A stretch of DNA of 64,000 nt from Bugula neritina (lineage: Eukaryota > Bryozoa > Gymnolaemata > Cheilostomatida > Bugulidae). Positions 24,721 to 38,181 of this stretch are shown one piece after another. The stretch lies in NCBI GenBank assembly GCA_964035545.1, contig OZ037770.1, positions 13,391,642 through 13,455,641 on the forward strand, given 5' to 3'. The number at the start of each line of letters is the position of its first letter. Within the stretch, counting starts at the first letter, position 1. The notes below the pieces were generated by a model. It made no database searches. It was not told the origin of the DNA and saw nothing but the letters and a program-made list of their open reading frames with translations. The position numbers and the translations under genes are program-made.

Positions 24721-25673
24721 TAGAGTTTATATTCAATAGTTGCCATAGCAGGTGCTCAGCCAATCAGGTTTCACGTAACAGTATACTGTTTACAAATCGG
24801 CATTTAAGCTGTTTGTAGTTCTTCAGAGTTGTGTCATCCTGGGTGGATTTTACAAGGTGATGTAATATTTTATATACAGGAAACTAAAGTAACTCCTACT
24901 TATATTAGATGTTCTACTTACTATAGCCCTGGATGGTGCCTTTTCACCATTGCTATATATCCCATTTTGCTTGCTAAATATGCCAGTAAAATAAGCCATT
25001 GAGAATGGAATTGTTTTAACCGAGATAATTTGTGCAACTTATGGTCTGCTTCTGAGCTCTCTGAACAAAAAGGCAATAACCTTGATGTTTACGTTTCAAT
25101 ATCAATCAGAAATTGTTGTGTAATTTATTTTTTTATAATTATATTTTTGGGTATTCAGTGCATAAAATTTATATTAGGAGTTATTTATTCACACAGCTTG
25201 CTCAATACTAAACTAAGCTTTGGTGCAAGCCATTCCTATGTTCATAGGTCAAGTACATTACAAGGCAGGTAGATTTCTAACTAGTATTTAGCTTAGATCT
25301 AACTAATATTTATGCCGTTCATACTTACATCTGCAAATAACCCTCAAGACATTTAGAACACGAATTGTATCCAACTTAGAAACTTTCATTTTTACTGTCA
25401 CTCACCATTATGGATACTTATGCAAGTTTTAATGCAGCCGACTTAATTTATACATATTTTTCATCTTTGCATTATTTTAATGTTTTTATACTGCTTTTTT
25501 TGCAACTTCTATTTGAAAGGGAAATGTATATATTACTACGACTATTGCTTTTTATTAGGACTATTGCTTTTTATTAAAACAGCAAACATAAATTATAACA
25601 CATGTATTACGTGTGTGTAATATCGCTGGATTGTAACTTTATAGACAATTTATTATCTTAACTAGTCTGCCAA
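24721..25673. other. Intergenic region between convergent PLD and FARSB genes
   Basis: Both 3' UTRs should lie here. No coding similarity is seen. The two genes are tail to tail, with under 1 kb between stop codons. Confidence 0.6.
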
Positions 25674-28600
25674 TCAGAGAAAAGCCTCCAAGTTCAGCTC
25701 TAAAGCAGCTGCCGGTAAATTGAGGTCAAAGTTCGCCAGAACCTCTGGGTGCAGCACACCAACCAGTCCCACCACTTTCTCTCTGTACACCACCTCAGCA
25801 CAATGCCCGGGGAAATACGTCGAGTCTGTCAGAGAAATTTAGCAGTGTGAATAGACAGTTCTGTAATGTTGAAGCTAAGTGGCCATTTTATAGCCACGAC
25901 GAGTGCTAACAAATTTTATCCTTACATTTTAAGGCCGTTTGAAGTTTTCAAAGACCACTAAAGTACATTTATTCTCGTGATAAACATTACATATTACGAT
26001 ACAAGATGCTAATAACGTACCCTCTGCTCCTCTGATGTAATATCCTGTCCCGTCTTTGCTGTATTTCACTTCGGCAAGTTGCATGAACCTGTCCAATAGC
26101 CCGTGAACAATCTCAAAGCCAGCCAGCTTGTTATAGTTCACCGCACAAAACCGACGCTCATTCTTAGCTCCCACATCTGTCAACGTGAATATAAGGTAAC
26201 CTAGTCACCTGCCAGAGATGAGTAACTCGTATCTTGTATGGCGTTTCAGTTTTAAAGTGTCATAGACACTAAGCCAAACAAAAGCAAGTTTGTAATCATC
26301 CCCAATATATTCAAGACACATATACACAAAGTTAATTATAAAACTAATACGCTTGACATACTACCCTGAAGTTGTATTTAGCTGATAGTCAAGATATATG
26401 TGAATTGTTGAATAAAACATAACTGTCAGGGATTCTTTAAATAGTGGCAGCTAAAAGTCTATTTAGTTGCGGAAGCCACTGTGCGAACTTTACTACTTTA
26501 CCTGATGCAGATGTCCTGTGTACAACATCTGATATTTCAAACAGTTTCAGTGGAAGAGGCATGTTCTTATTAGAGGATATTGTTTTGAGAATTCCAGAAA
26601 GTAGAGTTGTCCTCACCACCTAAAAGCCGTATAGCTACACTACATAGGTTTACTACTTTGTCTCCACAGAAACATATACTAGCAAATAATGTTATAAGTT
26701 GTAGAGTGGTGAATGCATATCAAGTCTAAGGGTAACCACAGCATTAGCAGATTGAAAAATAAACAGTTGGACAATATCTTTAATAATGTTGAATATTAAA
26801 CTTCATTAAATTTACAAAAATGGGTAATACATGTTGATGTTTTACTATTACCTCATACCTGAAATTCAACAGCCTTAGGATTAGTTATATGAACAGCGGG
26901 GACAGTTGCTATATCCTTCCTTAGTTTCTTTGACACATCATCCGTAGAACACTGGCGACAAGTGAAACAACACGTTACTATCAAAGTGTGTGTACGGAGT
27001 TACTGTACTAGAGGGCTACTATTATACACTAGTGAAAGCCCCATAGCGAATTCAACTGCTTTGGTGAGAAAACAATTGCTGTCATTAGCTAAAGAAATAC
27101 AACATTAAAACCAATAATTACATTATTTTAATAGCAAGTTTTTTATATAAACATTAATTGTAGAGGGCAGACAACTACCATGATTACAAACAATATAAAC
27201 ATGTAGAACAGATGCTCAGTTTAATAGAGAAGACAACTACAACAAAACTATTGAATATTAAGTGAGGTGAGTAGTTGGTCAGACAACTTACCAGTATAAA
27301 TGAGAGGCACTCAGTGAAACCAGCCTGGGCAATCTCGTGTCTCATCAGGTCAGTTACTTTATTTATCTCGTACTGCAACACAACACGGATATATCAAGAG
27401 AGCTAAGGCTAATATTTCTCATCATTGAGAAATTATATAATAAAACAGTAAAGCACTTCAACCAATGATACACCAAGCAGTGTGAAGTATTTGATTTCCC
27501 ACTAAAATATTTCAATACTATTCTTTATTCTATTTATTTCTTTACTCTATATACAAATTCCATTTATCTATTCTATTTTGTTTATTTATTCTGTTTAATT
27601 ATCTCATTTACTAATTTTATTTATTTATTCTATTTAATTATCACTTCTAATGTTGGGTGTAATTACAGACTCTAGCCTTGGCTCCTATCTTCTAGGCAAA
27701 CATGAGTCGGCTTTACTACAAGTAATTTCATAACAAAAGCAGAGGACTATCTTATGATCACCTGTTCCCCGGTAGTGTTGGTCTTAGGCAGGGTTTTGGT
27801 GATGTTGTCGTATCCATGGGCGATGGCCACGTCTTCGACAATGTCGGCCATATGCATTACGTCTGGCCGAGTCGGGGGAACAGTGACTATGATGAAGTCT
27901 GAGTCGTTGGGGTCCAACTTGGCAGGTAAACACATCCGGGAGAGGGAGTTGGCAATCTTGGCATGACTCTCACTACAAGTCAAGTGTACACAAATCAATG
28001 AGATAACTCGTCTAGTATTAGGGAAGTCGTAAACAATACCTCTAGTCTTCGAATTGACATTGTTTTGAACTGATGTTCATAAACTATACACACAGGATGC
28101 AATGGTATTATAATTCCAACATTTGAGATACCAGAATAGCCGTTTCACAAAATTTCATGTAAGAATAAATTTAAAGTATATATTGATTTCATAGTTTATA
28201 CAATAATAAATTTAAAATACTAATAAACTTAAGTGCAACTCGGACTAACTATCACAATCTCCAAATATATCTTTTAAATCGGAACGCAAAGAAGATCAAC
28301 ACCTTTGAACATACCTTTCAGTAAACGAAACATTACACTAAACATAGCAGCTACAGTATAGATACACATAGCCTTAGTACCTGATTCCTACTTTATGGTT
28401 CAAAGCAGGGGCATATACTTTCTCCTCCCTGTAAGGCAGGATGGGATATATCTGAAGACCATCAGGGGACACAACTTCAGCTTTCTCTATTCTAGAATAT
28501 GAGACATTCTGGCTATTACTGAGAGGTTAAATAAATGATGAGCGTAGGGATACGTGACTATTGTATAAAGTCTTGACTCAAGCGATACGAGACGGAACTT

Positions 28601-31600
28601 AAGTAAGATAAGTTTAAACTTGAAGACAATCTTTAACACAAGTAAGTCAAGTTTCAATCCAGTACAGTACAGTAAATTTCTACACTTACTGCATAATAAC
28701 CAAACAATGTTTTATTTTCTTGTTTCACGTCAAAACATAGCTGAATATTCTGTTTACATTACATGTATGAGTTACAGAGATAGCCTGTGATCATGACTTT
28801 GGCGCGACTTACTTGAAGGGGGCGTCACAGTGCTCACTGAACATTGTGACGAGGATGTCGAGGGCTATACGAGCTTTAGTCATGTCGGTGGCAGTCATCT
28901 CGATGAAAACATTACGAGTGTTGAGAGTTATCTTCGAGTGATCTCCTGTCAAACCACAATAGATATAATGTACAAAACTCAAACGAGTTTACAGTCACTA
29001 TTCCTGTGAGAAACCCTAATGAAAAAGGTTTTTTTAAATCAGGCTAAGGACTTTTTCAGATGTGGCACAAGAGCGATTATAACTGAATGCTCTTCCTAAC
29101 ATCACCAATGGGCTTTTTCGGGATCCAAACACATGACTTTGTGTTTACTAAGCCAATGCTCTAAGCCCTATACCTAGATCCAGTGCGATGGGGAGAAAAT
29201 GAACAAAATAACAAAAAGTTAAGTACAAAATGCCTGCCAAGCTTCCATCAACACATAACACTAGCAGCTTTGACTGTATGTGGCTCAGTCCAGTTTATTT
29301 AGTACAAACACAAAAGAAAATAGGGAAAATTATATTTAACCTATATCTGATGTATGTATACATCAGATTTAGGTTAACTAACCATTAATGATGGGAGGCA
29401 TAGAAAGGACAACTCCCTTGGCATCATATATTACTGGATACACAGGGCTGTCCTTTATGATGGGCAAGTAATGCTTCAGGTGGTTGTCTGTCTGCAACAT
29501 TATATAATATATTACATAAAACAATATTACATAATACGATATAGGCCTATAATATAATATTACATAATATAAATCGTATTATTATATATTACATAATTTA
29601 ACACATATTATGATATATACCAAAATGCCTAATAGGCCATTAATTTATAATATATAATATTATATTTCATTATATCATCATAGAAATGTGTTACTGAAAT
29701 AGATGGAGTGACATAGAATGATAAAAATACATGGCCAATTGAGTTCAACCACTCTGCAATAAAGAATCTAAACAGAAAGCAAATTACCGAATACAGTTCC
29801 ATCAGCTCAACAGCAGTGTACTCCCTCTCTTTATTCAGAGGCCTAAACTTTATATCCTGAGGTGGCAGAGCTTTGTATACAAAAGGTCCCTGAATCGTGT
29901 CAAGGTCATGAGTTCCTATGGCAACTAATGTTCTTTGTCTAACAATCCAAAGTAAACAATATCGGGTGCGATTATTGAGTAAAGTATAAAGTTACCTAGA
30001 TATTTAGTAAACCAATTATTAACTTTATTATTCACACATTCTCCCTCAAGAATTCTGACACATAAAATTCATACATTATTAAGTTATTTACAATATACAT
30101 GCTTTTAGGCTCAATATAGAACTGATACTGAGAACTGCTAACTTTAACTCTTAATATTGCCATCAGCAATTGAGCCATCATCCCGATTTAATTCAAGACA
30201 TGTATGCACAGTATTTATTATAAAAACAGTATACTTACACATATCACCCTGAAGTTGTATTTAGCTGATGGCCAAGATATATGTGAATAATTTATGACTG
30301 CATAAATTTAACAAATCAAAGAGTTTTTATTCAGTGTAATGCCTTAATTAGAGCTGGAACAATTTATCCGCTATGATACAACCTCTCCTTTTAAAATCGA
30401 CAAGTTACATCACATCGTCGTCTGTGACTCAACTTTCTCGCATTTCAACAATTGAGAGTATGGCCATACCTGCACAGGTTTTGGTGAAGTTTGTCCTGTA
30501 ACTCGATGAAACTAGCGTATCTCTCGGGTGTGAAAGTGATGTTTCTGAGAACGGCAGCGACAGCGTAGGGCCTAATACACTCTGTCTGAAATAGACAACA
30601 GGACCGACTGAAGACCGTCTGCTGAACAGGTCAAGGAAAAGGATGTAAGAGAGCTACAATTGGGATGGCTGTGAAACAGAGAGAAGATAACTTACTGAGG
30701 GGTCTACGACAAGACGCTGTCGGCAGCCTGTGGAAGGTTCTAGAGCTTCATAGACTGGCGGCTTCATCCTAAAATATCATCAGATATGTAAGAGAAGGTA
30801 GCAAAGCATTCTTCTATTTTTTCAAAGTGCAGATTTGTTAAGGAAATGTTCAGAAGATGAGGGGAGAACCCAATTCCCTGAACCGGCCTGATTATAGATT
30901 TTTTCCAGTCTACTTTAATGAACAACATGAAATTGTCGACTTGAAAAACATGAAATAGATTGAATAACGAGTACTGTAGTAATTAAGCTTTCAAAGTGCA
31001 ATACTTTTTTATTATATTTGAACCAATGAGTGGAAGGAGATATTATTGAAAAGTGTAAACATACTCACCGACTAAGAAACACATTGAGACCTCTAGATAT
31101 CCCTTCCAGACAGAGTAAATCATATCTGTTTGCTGGTATGTCTAGCTTGTATATCACTGAGGTATCTGCTCCTTTAGCTTTCTCCTCACCCTGCTCCTTC
31201 GCTATAGCCTCATAGTCAGATGTCTGTAAATATGTGAAACAGAGGGGGGGGGTATATTATCTTATTCAATCCATCTCCTGAGGTAAAGTTGTATTATCAT
31301 GAAAACCATGTTTAAAACAGATAATCAAAGTGATACTGACTTTGGTTGAATATGTTATTACAATTGATCTCTACTCACCACTTCATCAAGTTCTAGTCCA
31401 TACTCAAAGCAGAGCTCATCAAACTCTTCATCCGCTGCAATAATAGTAAAGTACAACATCTTATTTATGCAGCTAACAACTGCTGGGCAGTATTTTAGTA
31501 AACTGGTTTGTTTTCAACATTTCTGACCAATTATACCTACAATAACATGTGCATAAAACCCAGTAAAAGAGCTTAAAATTGCCAACAAAACTTTTCAACT

Positions 31601-31859
31601 AAAGCTAAAAGTAAAATAGTAATTATACTTATATCTATAGTAATTATTAACATTTTTATTCTATAAAATTTATTAATATATTTATTTCATGTAGCACACT
31701 CATTGAGAATACTTTGAAAAATTTATATCATCAATATCATATCAACATTCACAGTTTTGTAGTTATAGCAATTGCGAATTAGACTTCAAATATTTACTCA
31801 CTGTAGTTGCGATCTAGAGCTTTGCAAATAGCTTCTTTCTTTATGCCGACTGTTGGCAT
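25674..31859 (-). CDS. FARSB: Phenylalanyl-tRNA synthetase beta subunit (cytosolic), 15 exons, complete
   Basis: Exons in transcript order: 31859-31802, 31434-31379, 31223-31069, 30768-30696, 30585-30470, 29938-29788, 29491-29383, 28945-28813, 28491-28381, 27972-27762, 27372-27292, 26951-26859, 26619-26502, 26176-26021, 25825-25674. The sum is 1773 nt, 590 aa plus stop, against 589 aa for human FARSB; every junction keeps phase. With the alpha subunit it forms the heterotetramer that charges tRNA-Phe in the cytosol. Recognisable blocks are [15 protein letters not shown] at the start, [93 protein letters not shown], and the C-terminal FPGHCAEVV...GVLHPEVL block. It shares a divergent upstream region with NIP7. 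No broken exon is seen. Confidence 0.97.
29101..29180 (-). repeat. tRNA-like fragment (possible SINE remnant) in a FARSB intron
   Basis: On the minus strand, 'tagagcattgg' resembles a pol III box A and 'gtgtttggatccc' a degenerate box B, about 30 bp apart. No acceptor stem was recognised, so it is not a functional tRNA gene. Weak call. Confidence 0.3.
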
Positions 31860-32559
31860 AATTTGATGATTGCACAAAATTAATTGCTACTATCACTATC
31901 AATATGAGTATCACACTTACTTAAAACAGTAAATGTAGTTACTGATTACTTATGTTAACTACAAGTTAGTAGACCTAGTAGAAGTCAGTATTGGGTAGAG
32001 TACTAGTAGGACTACTCAGTAGAGTAGAGTACGGAGAGTCACTGAGTGAGTAGTCGACTAGTCGTAGACCGAGACGTAGCACTAGTACTGAGACTGAGAG
32101 TATCACTATCAGACTCAGTACAGGTTACTGAAGGCCACACCGAAGGACTAAATTTTATTTTTCTATTTATATAACTAATTTCAAACTAAAATTATAGCAA
32201 ACTTCAGCGTACTAAAATTGCAAATTCTATTTGCTACAAAGTTGTTAAAAGTGGGCTACTTAAATTTTCAAGTTCATTGAATCAATGAACCGCTGATGTA
32301 AGCGTTGTCAATAAAATGTATGTCCTTGGCACAGCAAAATTTTGAGCTCTGCTCATGTTTTGCGATTATTAAATATAGCCAAATAGTATTTAAATTTACC
32401 TCATTGAAGATTATAGGGTTATAAACAGCGGTTCCCGTATATGTTTCTTTACACAGTTTCCTAGTTATTAAACACGCTCGAAAACCAACATAAGTATAAC
32501 CAGCATTTTATTTGTTTTGTGTATTTCTTTGCCATACAAAATTATTTCCAAGTGTAAGC
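31860..32559. promoter_or_regulatory. Shared divergent upstream region of FARSB and NIP7
   Basis: The two start codons (31859 minus, 32560 plus) are 700 bp apart head to head, so promoters for both must lie here. 31975-32120 is a run of short direct and inverted 'gagtactag/actgag' motifs. No specific factor site is claimed. Confidence 0.5.
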
Positions 32560-35500
32560 ATGCGGCCATTAACTGACGAGGAAACGAAAACTTTCTTTGA
32601 AAAGCTATCACATTAGTAAGTAAATGATATTTTTAATTTTATATTCGAAGCCGAGCCCGAAGGTCTACACTTACAGTTACTGTTAGTGTTACAGTCCATT
32701 TTGATTATGATAATGATTACGGTTGCCATACTGATACCAGGTTTGGGATCAATTACGTATGAATGTAATTAATTGCAATTACAATATCATGAAAAATTGT
32801 CAATTACAATTATAATTACATTTAGAATAAATGTAAATAATTACAGTTGCAATTACTTTTGTTGTCACAGGAGACAAATAAAAGTTATATAATCTCACTT
32901 CTGGGGTCCAACTACCCAGGGCAATTTTGACAACGGAAAACCTTCCTTGTTCTCAACAGTAACGAATCGGGTGATAAATACAATATTAAATTAATCTGAA
33001 CTTTTTATTAAACAGTAGGCAAGGCAGGAAGAATATGAATTTTATAAGATTTAAAATTTTGAAGTAATTGTTATGTAATTATAAAGTAAATGTAAAATCC
33101 AATTACATTAGCAATGTAGTTAATTACAATTACATTTTTATGCATCAATTACAAATCACATTCAATAACTTGAAAAAATGTAATTAATTACAGCCAATTA
33201 CGAATTCCAATTACCCCAACCCTGACTGATACGCCATTGTGATTGTCATTGCAGTTATTGTCATTGTGATTGTCTATTAATAATAGTATTACTACCAGTA
33301 TCACTATTAGTGCAAGTCTTATTATTGGTATTGTAGTTTAGTTATGGCTATAACAATAACTTATCTATATCAGCAGCAAAATTCAAATTGTGTTGGACAT
33401 TCAGTTTTACATAAAAATTGAAATATTTAATTAATTAATTTCAAATTCATCATGATCATTATCATAACCCTCATGATCATAAACATGAAAATTTAATTAT
33501 TAAATATAATACTAATAGCAATAGCAATAAGTGACAAGCATATAGGGGAGTGTTTATTAAAATAGTTATATTATTACTACTCAGTCCAACTACTAATAGT
33601 AATACTTGAAAATTAATATGATTATTTGCAATTAAGTGCAATTAAATGTCATTATTTAGGTTTTTTTGAAACATTTGACTTTAAATAGTACTAGGACCTA
33701 CTCATGTTAATTCAAGTTATTTCAAGTGCTGATTTATATTTATTAACACCCAAATTGAATAGGTTGTTTTGTTATTAAATATATTTATAACGGGTAAAAA
33801 TTGGCGCTTGTACTTATAGATATATTGCAAAACATTCAGGCCTGTGCTATAATCAATTTGATAAATTACTGGTGTAGGCGTTGTCAATAAAATTAGCACT
33901 GTTAGTGATTTGGCAGAGCAAAAATGTATGTAAATATGTGATTTTTGCTATCTGGTGCAGATTCAGCTGCACATAGTTATGTGTAAAAAAGCAAGTATAT
34001 TTCCACTGATCCCATGCCCATTTTTACCAATCAAGTTTTAATATGGTGTAGTAATAGTTTGCTTCAAGTTTTATTCTTGATTTTTCGCTTTAAAAAAAGT
34101 TTTTTACTTTTTACTTTTTGTTATTTATATCTAGTTTATCTAATAGCCAATGTACTCGGTCAAATTGCCAACTTATTTACGTTCATTTAAATTTGTGACC
34201 TGTTACGTAGCTACAATGTTTTCCTCTCCCAGATTTAACTGATACTAAGTTGAAGTTATCAGCACATTCATGTAATCAGTCTTAGTGCTCACATATTTAT
34301 ACGTTATAAAGGAGATGATTAGAACCAGGAAATACACTATTATTGTAATATTATAATATTGCAGTATTGGGGAGAACATAAAGCTTCTGATAGACAGACC
34401 AGATGGTGTCTACTGCTTCAGATACCACAAAGACAGAGTCTACTACTGCAAGTGAGTTTAAAGTATTTCATATAGAATTTATGAGATCTGTAGCAACTGA
34501 TGAAATATTTCTTTTGAATGATAAAATTTGCTGTAAAAATGTTCCACTGTTGGCACATATATTGTAGGATTTTAAGCAAACACCTAAGTTTTAGTCTATC
34601 TCAACATTAGTAATAATTAGGAAGATATTCATACACAAATACATGCAATATAATGTTAGAAATATATATTAAAACCCCAACAATGTATTTATATAATTAT
34701 TAACTGCTCATTAACTAACATTTTAAACTGTAAATATATATTTGTTTTATAAACGTGTATGAGTTTCTTGAAAATATATTTCTATCAACTCTTGAGCAAA
34801 AAACTTCCAACATATTGTGGACTCATGACAAAATGAATGAGTTTGACACAAGAACTCTAGAGAGTTTCGACAAGGATGAATCAAGTGAGTTAAGGATCTG
34901 AAGTCTCGAATGTATATTCTGGGTAAACGGACTGGGAGGGCCGTCGGCATGGCTTACAGAGTAGAATACTCGTCTTGTATTTCCTCTTGACACCACAGAA
35001 CTCGTGCCGACAAGCGAATAGAAACAGGGCTATCATCAGGATCTCTATGATTACAGAGCTGACCAGCAGTGTTAGAGATATCTCTATGTTGAAGATGTTC
35101 TGGCACTGCTGCAGTGTAGCGCCCTCTGTGCCTATGATATGGAAGTAGCACTCTACTCCGAGATGTATTGGGTACACAGCCACTATAGCCACTACACCAG
35201 CCACTACTGCAATGAGCAACATTAGCCACTCTCTGCACGGATCATATTGACTGTCGGCCTCATAGCCGTACTCGTCCGCCATCTTGGAACTGGGAGGTGT
35301 TTCCGGTGATGGTGGTGGCTTCTCCCCAGTGTCAGCTGGTGACGGTGGTTCCACTTCGGCCATTTTTGTCTAAAAAAAACATTTACTAGTTCAAAATTGA
35401 TCTTAAAACTGGTAATATTCGTTTGTTAATATATTTTTAAAATGCTTACAAGCATAATTATGCTTCACAGCTTACAACATTTCATTGTAAAGTGTCCTGA

Positions 35501-38181
35501 ATGAGCCGGCTTTAGCAATAAAAGCTATACTTGTTATGTGAAGGTATTTTGAGTCTACTGACATAAAAACTAGTAAAACATGTGTAATAAAATTCTACTC
35601 TGCATAACTGAATCTGTAGGTTTAACACTGGATAGACACTGAAATCATATATAGCATTAGCATTCAGTATTACATTGAATGAAATATGGAATTACTCTGC
35701 TAGGGAGTGGTTTTTTAATTGAGAAATTAACTTCTACTTAGTTTGTTCAATTCTTGTTAGTTTGCTTTTATTGCATAATAAACTATGAAATACTTAACTC
35801 ACAACTAGCAATTAATGTTATTATATTATGAGTTGTAGCTAAGCATTTCTTTATTGTTTATTAGTATAGTTGAAGCTAGTTTAATAAAATTTTATTTGAA
35901 GTATATATATATATATATATATTATGATTATTTTACCTGCCCAGTATGCAGCACCTGTCAGAATGATAGAGAGGCTAAGAGCTGCTGCCGCTGCAGTCAC
36001 CAACTGCGTAATGACAATTATTTCTTGGTTATAGTCTTTGTGAGGTTGAGTTAAAGCATTATAATCTGTCAATAGGTCTTCAGGGATAATTCAAAGGCTT
36101 AATTATGAATTCTAGGAGGCACCTATTGTTGTATTTTGCTGCAATAGCAACCGCCTCGAGTGTTTACATTTCACACTTTCCCTATTCAGTCTAATCATTA
36201 TTTTAGGGCTTAGGCTGAATAATAGTGGCTTTGATTATTGATCATAATTTAATACTAGTAAAATAATAGAATAATAAATTAAGGCTTTCGTAATGCTTCT
36301 ATACATAAGATACGCTGACCTATCATCAAATGAGTAGTTCCCAGTAGAAGCTAGTAACTAATTTTCTTCACTCATTGTTCATTGTCTTATCCATGAGTCT
36401 GGAATATTTTAAAGAAAAACAACATAAAAATGGACTATAGAGCTAATTTTGCTCGAATTAAACACTTGGCATGCTTATATTTAGAGGCTTAGCACTGAAT
36501 ATATATTTCCCTGTTAGCTAGTTGAATGTGCTAAGGATGCTTTAAGTTTTGGTTATTTTGGTGATGAGGTGTTTGATTTACAAGTTGTTTGGTTATCGGA
36601 TTACTGTTAGATGTATACATAAATATTATATGCCAGTAGTTACAAGGTAATACTTATTCTATGGTGTTATTAGGACTAGATTTTTTGCAAAGTATATTGA
36701 CTGGCTAGGCTTGCATATTGACTGACTGTGATTGTATATTTCACTGACTGTGATTGTATATTTACTAGCTGTGCTTGTATATTCACTCACTGTGCTTGTA
36801 TATTCACTGACTGTGATTGTATATTCACTGACTGTGATTGTATATTCACTGATTGCGATTGTATATTCACTGACTGTGATTGTATATTTACTGACTGTGC
36901 TTGTATATTCACTGAATTTATTTGTAGAGAAACACTCATGAAGTTTGCCTCCAACTTTGGAAGAGACCATCTCATTAGTTTTGGCACAAACTTTGGCAAG
37001 TTCACAAAAACTGGCAAATTTCGACTTCACGTCACGGCGCTAGACTTTCTTGCTCCATACGCCAAGGTGGGTGAATTCGGACCAACTCTAGATATACACG
37101 GTGGTAAAGGAGTATTTTCTCAGACTCAAGCGTAGGTTTTCTCTTTTTTTGTGTCTTGCTGTATTTGAGTGTTCCATTCTCACAGAGACGACAACTCTCA
37201 TGAATTGTAAAATACTTGCAAATCTATTGGAATATATTATTACATTTCCTGGTTCCTGTGGAAGGACAACTCTCACCAATGTATATGCTGTTTCATATGA
37301 CTGAGTTATACAGTATGCTATTACACTCACACCAACATTTCAACACGTGTCTAAATGTTGATAATCTGTAGATGTACACGTCTGCGTTTCTAATGTCAAC
37401 ATTTCAAATCTCATCACAGACATCCGCAGACCCTTAATTGATGTAGTGTTACTTTAGTTTAGCAATGGTATAGTCTTGGAGTCATCAGCTTTACCCATAT
37501 ATGCGATTTGTCTTGAGTTACTAATTTCAACTCTAGAGTGTCACTAGGGAAATATTTCCGTTCAGGAATTGTCTTCTTTGTGCCCACTGATCTCTACAAT
37601 AAAGCCTGTGTGTGTTACAGTTTAAAGTGTGGTTGAAGTCCACTGCCGAGCAGACGTTTCTCTACGGGCATCACGTCATGAAGTCTGGTCTGGGTCGTAT
37701 CACGGAGAACACTGAGCAGTATCAGGGGGTTGTGGTGTACAGCATGTCCGACGTGCCTCTGGTGAGTGGATAGCAGTATGTGGGGAGGGGGGTTATCTAC
37801 TATTTCTGTAGGCTTGCTTCTCACCTAGCAAAAAAAGTGTTTATTGTTGCGAATTGTGTCTAAACTTGTGTTCTAGTCAGTATTACCATAAGTAGTATTT
37901 TAGTAGTCATAGATTTTAATTCAATAGACAAAAGTTCTTCCCCAGTAGTGATGATGAGAGGGGCGTTTAGCTCATGCGTCCTCATCATTATGAATATATC
38001 TTTTTGTAATCTTTGTGGCTGCACTATTCAGCCATATTTCAACACGCTGTTGGTATTTCAGGGGTTTGGAGTGGCGGCGAAGAGCACAGCTCAGTGCAGG
38101 ACCTCCGACCCGATGAACATCGTCATATTTCACCAGGCAGACATTGGCCAGTATATCAGAGAGGAGGATACACTGATTTGA
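32560..38181 (+). CDS. NIP7: 60S ribosome biogenesis factor NIP7, 5 exons, complete
   Basis: Exons: 32560-32615, 34365-34451, 36928-37066, 37621-37761, 38062-38181. The sum is 543 nt, 180 aa, the same length as human NIP7, with all phases consistent. The protein acts in nucleolar pre-60S assembly and 27S pre-rRNA processing, and binds RNA through a C-terminal PUA domain. Visible blocks are MRPLTEEETKTF-like start residues ([15 protein letters not shown]), [71 protein letters not shown], and [17 protein letters not shown] at the C-terminus. Intron 2 (1.9 kb) hosts an opposite-strand gene. A 21-bp minisatellite runs right up to the acceptor of exon 3. An AATAAA at 38677-38682 is a reasonable poly(A) signal. 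Confidence 0.97.
34890..35363 (-). CDS. Small two-TM membrane protein nested in NIP7 intron 2, family unknown
   Basis: A single open frame of 157 aa begins with a good context (AAAAATGGCC) at 35363 and stops with TAA at 34890. Residues 1-44 are Pro/Glu/Ser-rich and hydrophilic. Residues 46-66 ([21 protein letters not shown], 21 residues, given here as W46 to I66) and 95-117 form two hydrophobic helices. The loop between carries C72 and C87. The tail is Lys/Arg/Cys-rich ([16 protein letters not shown]). A TTTTTTTTAG acceptor 7 nt upstream of the ATG suggests a spliced 5' UTR. A possible upstream exon, 36065-35937, encodes another hydrophobic stretch ([20 protein letters not shown]) with AG/GT borders. 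It does not join in frame at that acceptor, so it may belong to an alternative transcript. The overall pattern recalls tetraspan families such as MS4A, but no family is assigned. Confidence 0.6.
   Translation of the reverse strand: MAEVEPPSPADTGEKPPPSPETPPSSKMADEYGYEADSQYDPCREWLMLLIAVVAGVVAIVAVYPIHLGVECYFHIIGTEGATLQQCQNIFNIEISLTLLVSSVIIEILMIALFLFACRHEFCGVKRKYKTSILLCKPCRRPSQSVYPEYTFETSDP
36715..36925 (+). repeat. 21-bp 'actgactgtgattgtatattc' minisatellite before NIP7 exon 3
   Basis: About ten imperfect copies end at the TTTGTAG acceptor of exon 3. Cys/Ile- or Val/Tyr-rich ORFs across it are repeat artefacts. Confidence 0.9.

Noticed and set aside
36659-37030. Tyr/Thr/Ser repeat protein on the minus strand
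   Set aside because: Antisense of a 21-bp minisatellite and of NIP7 exon 3.
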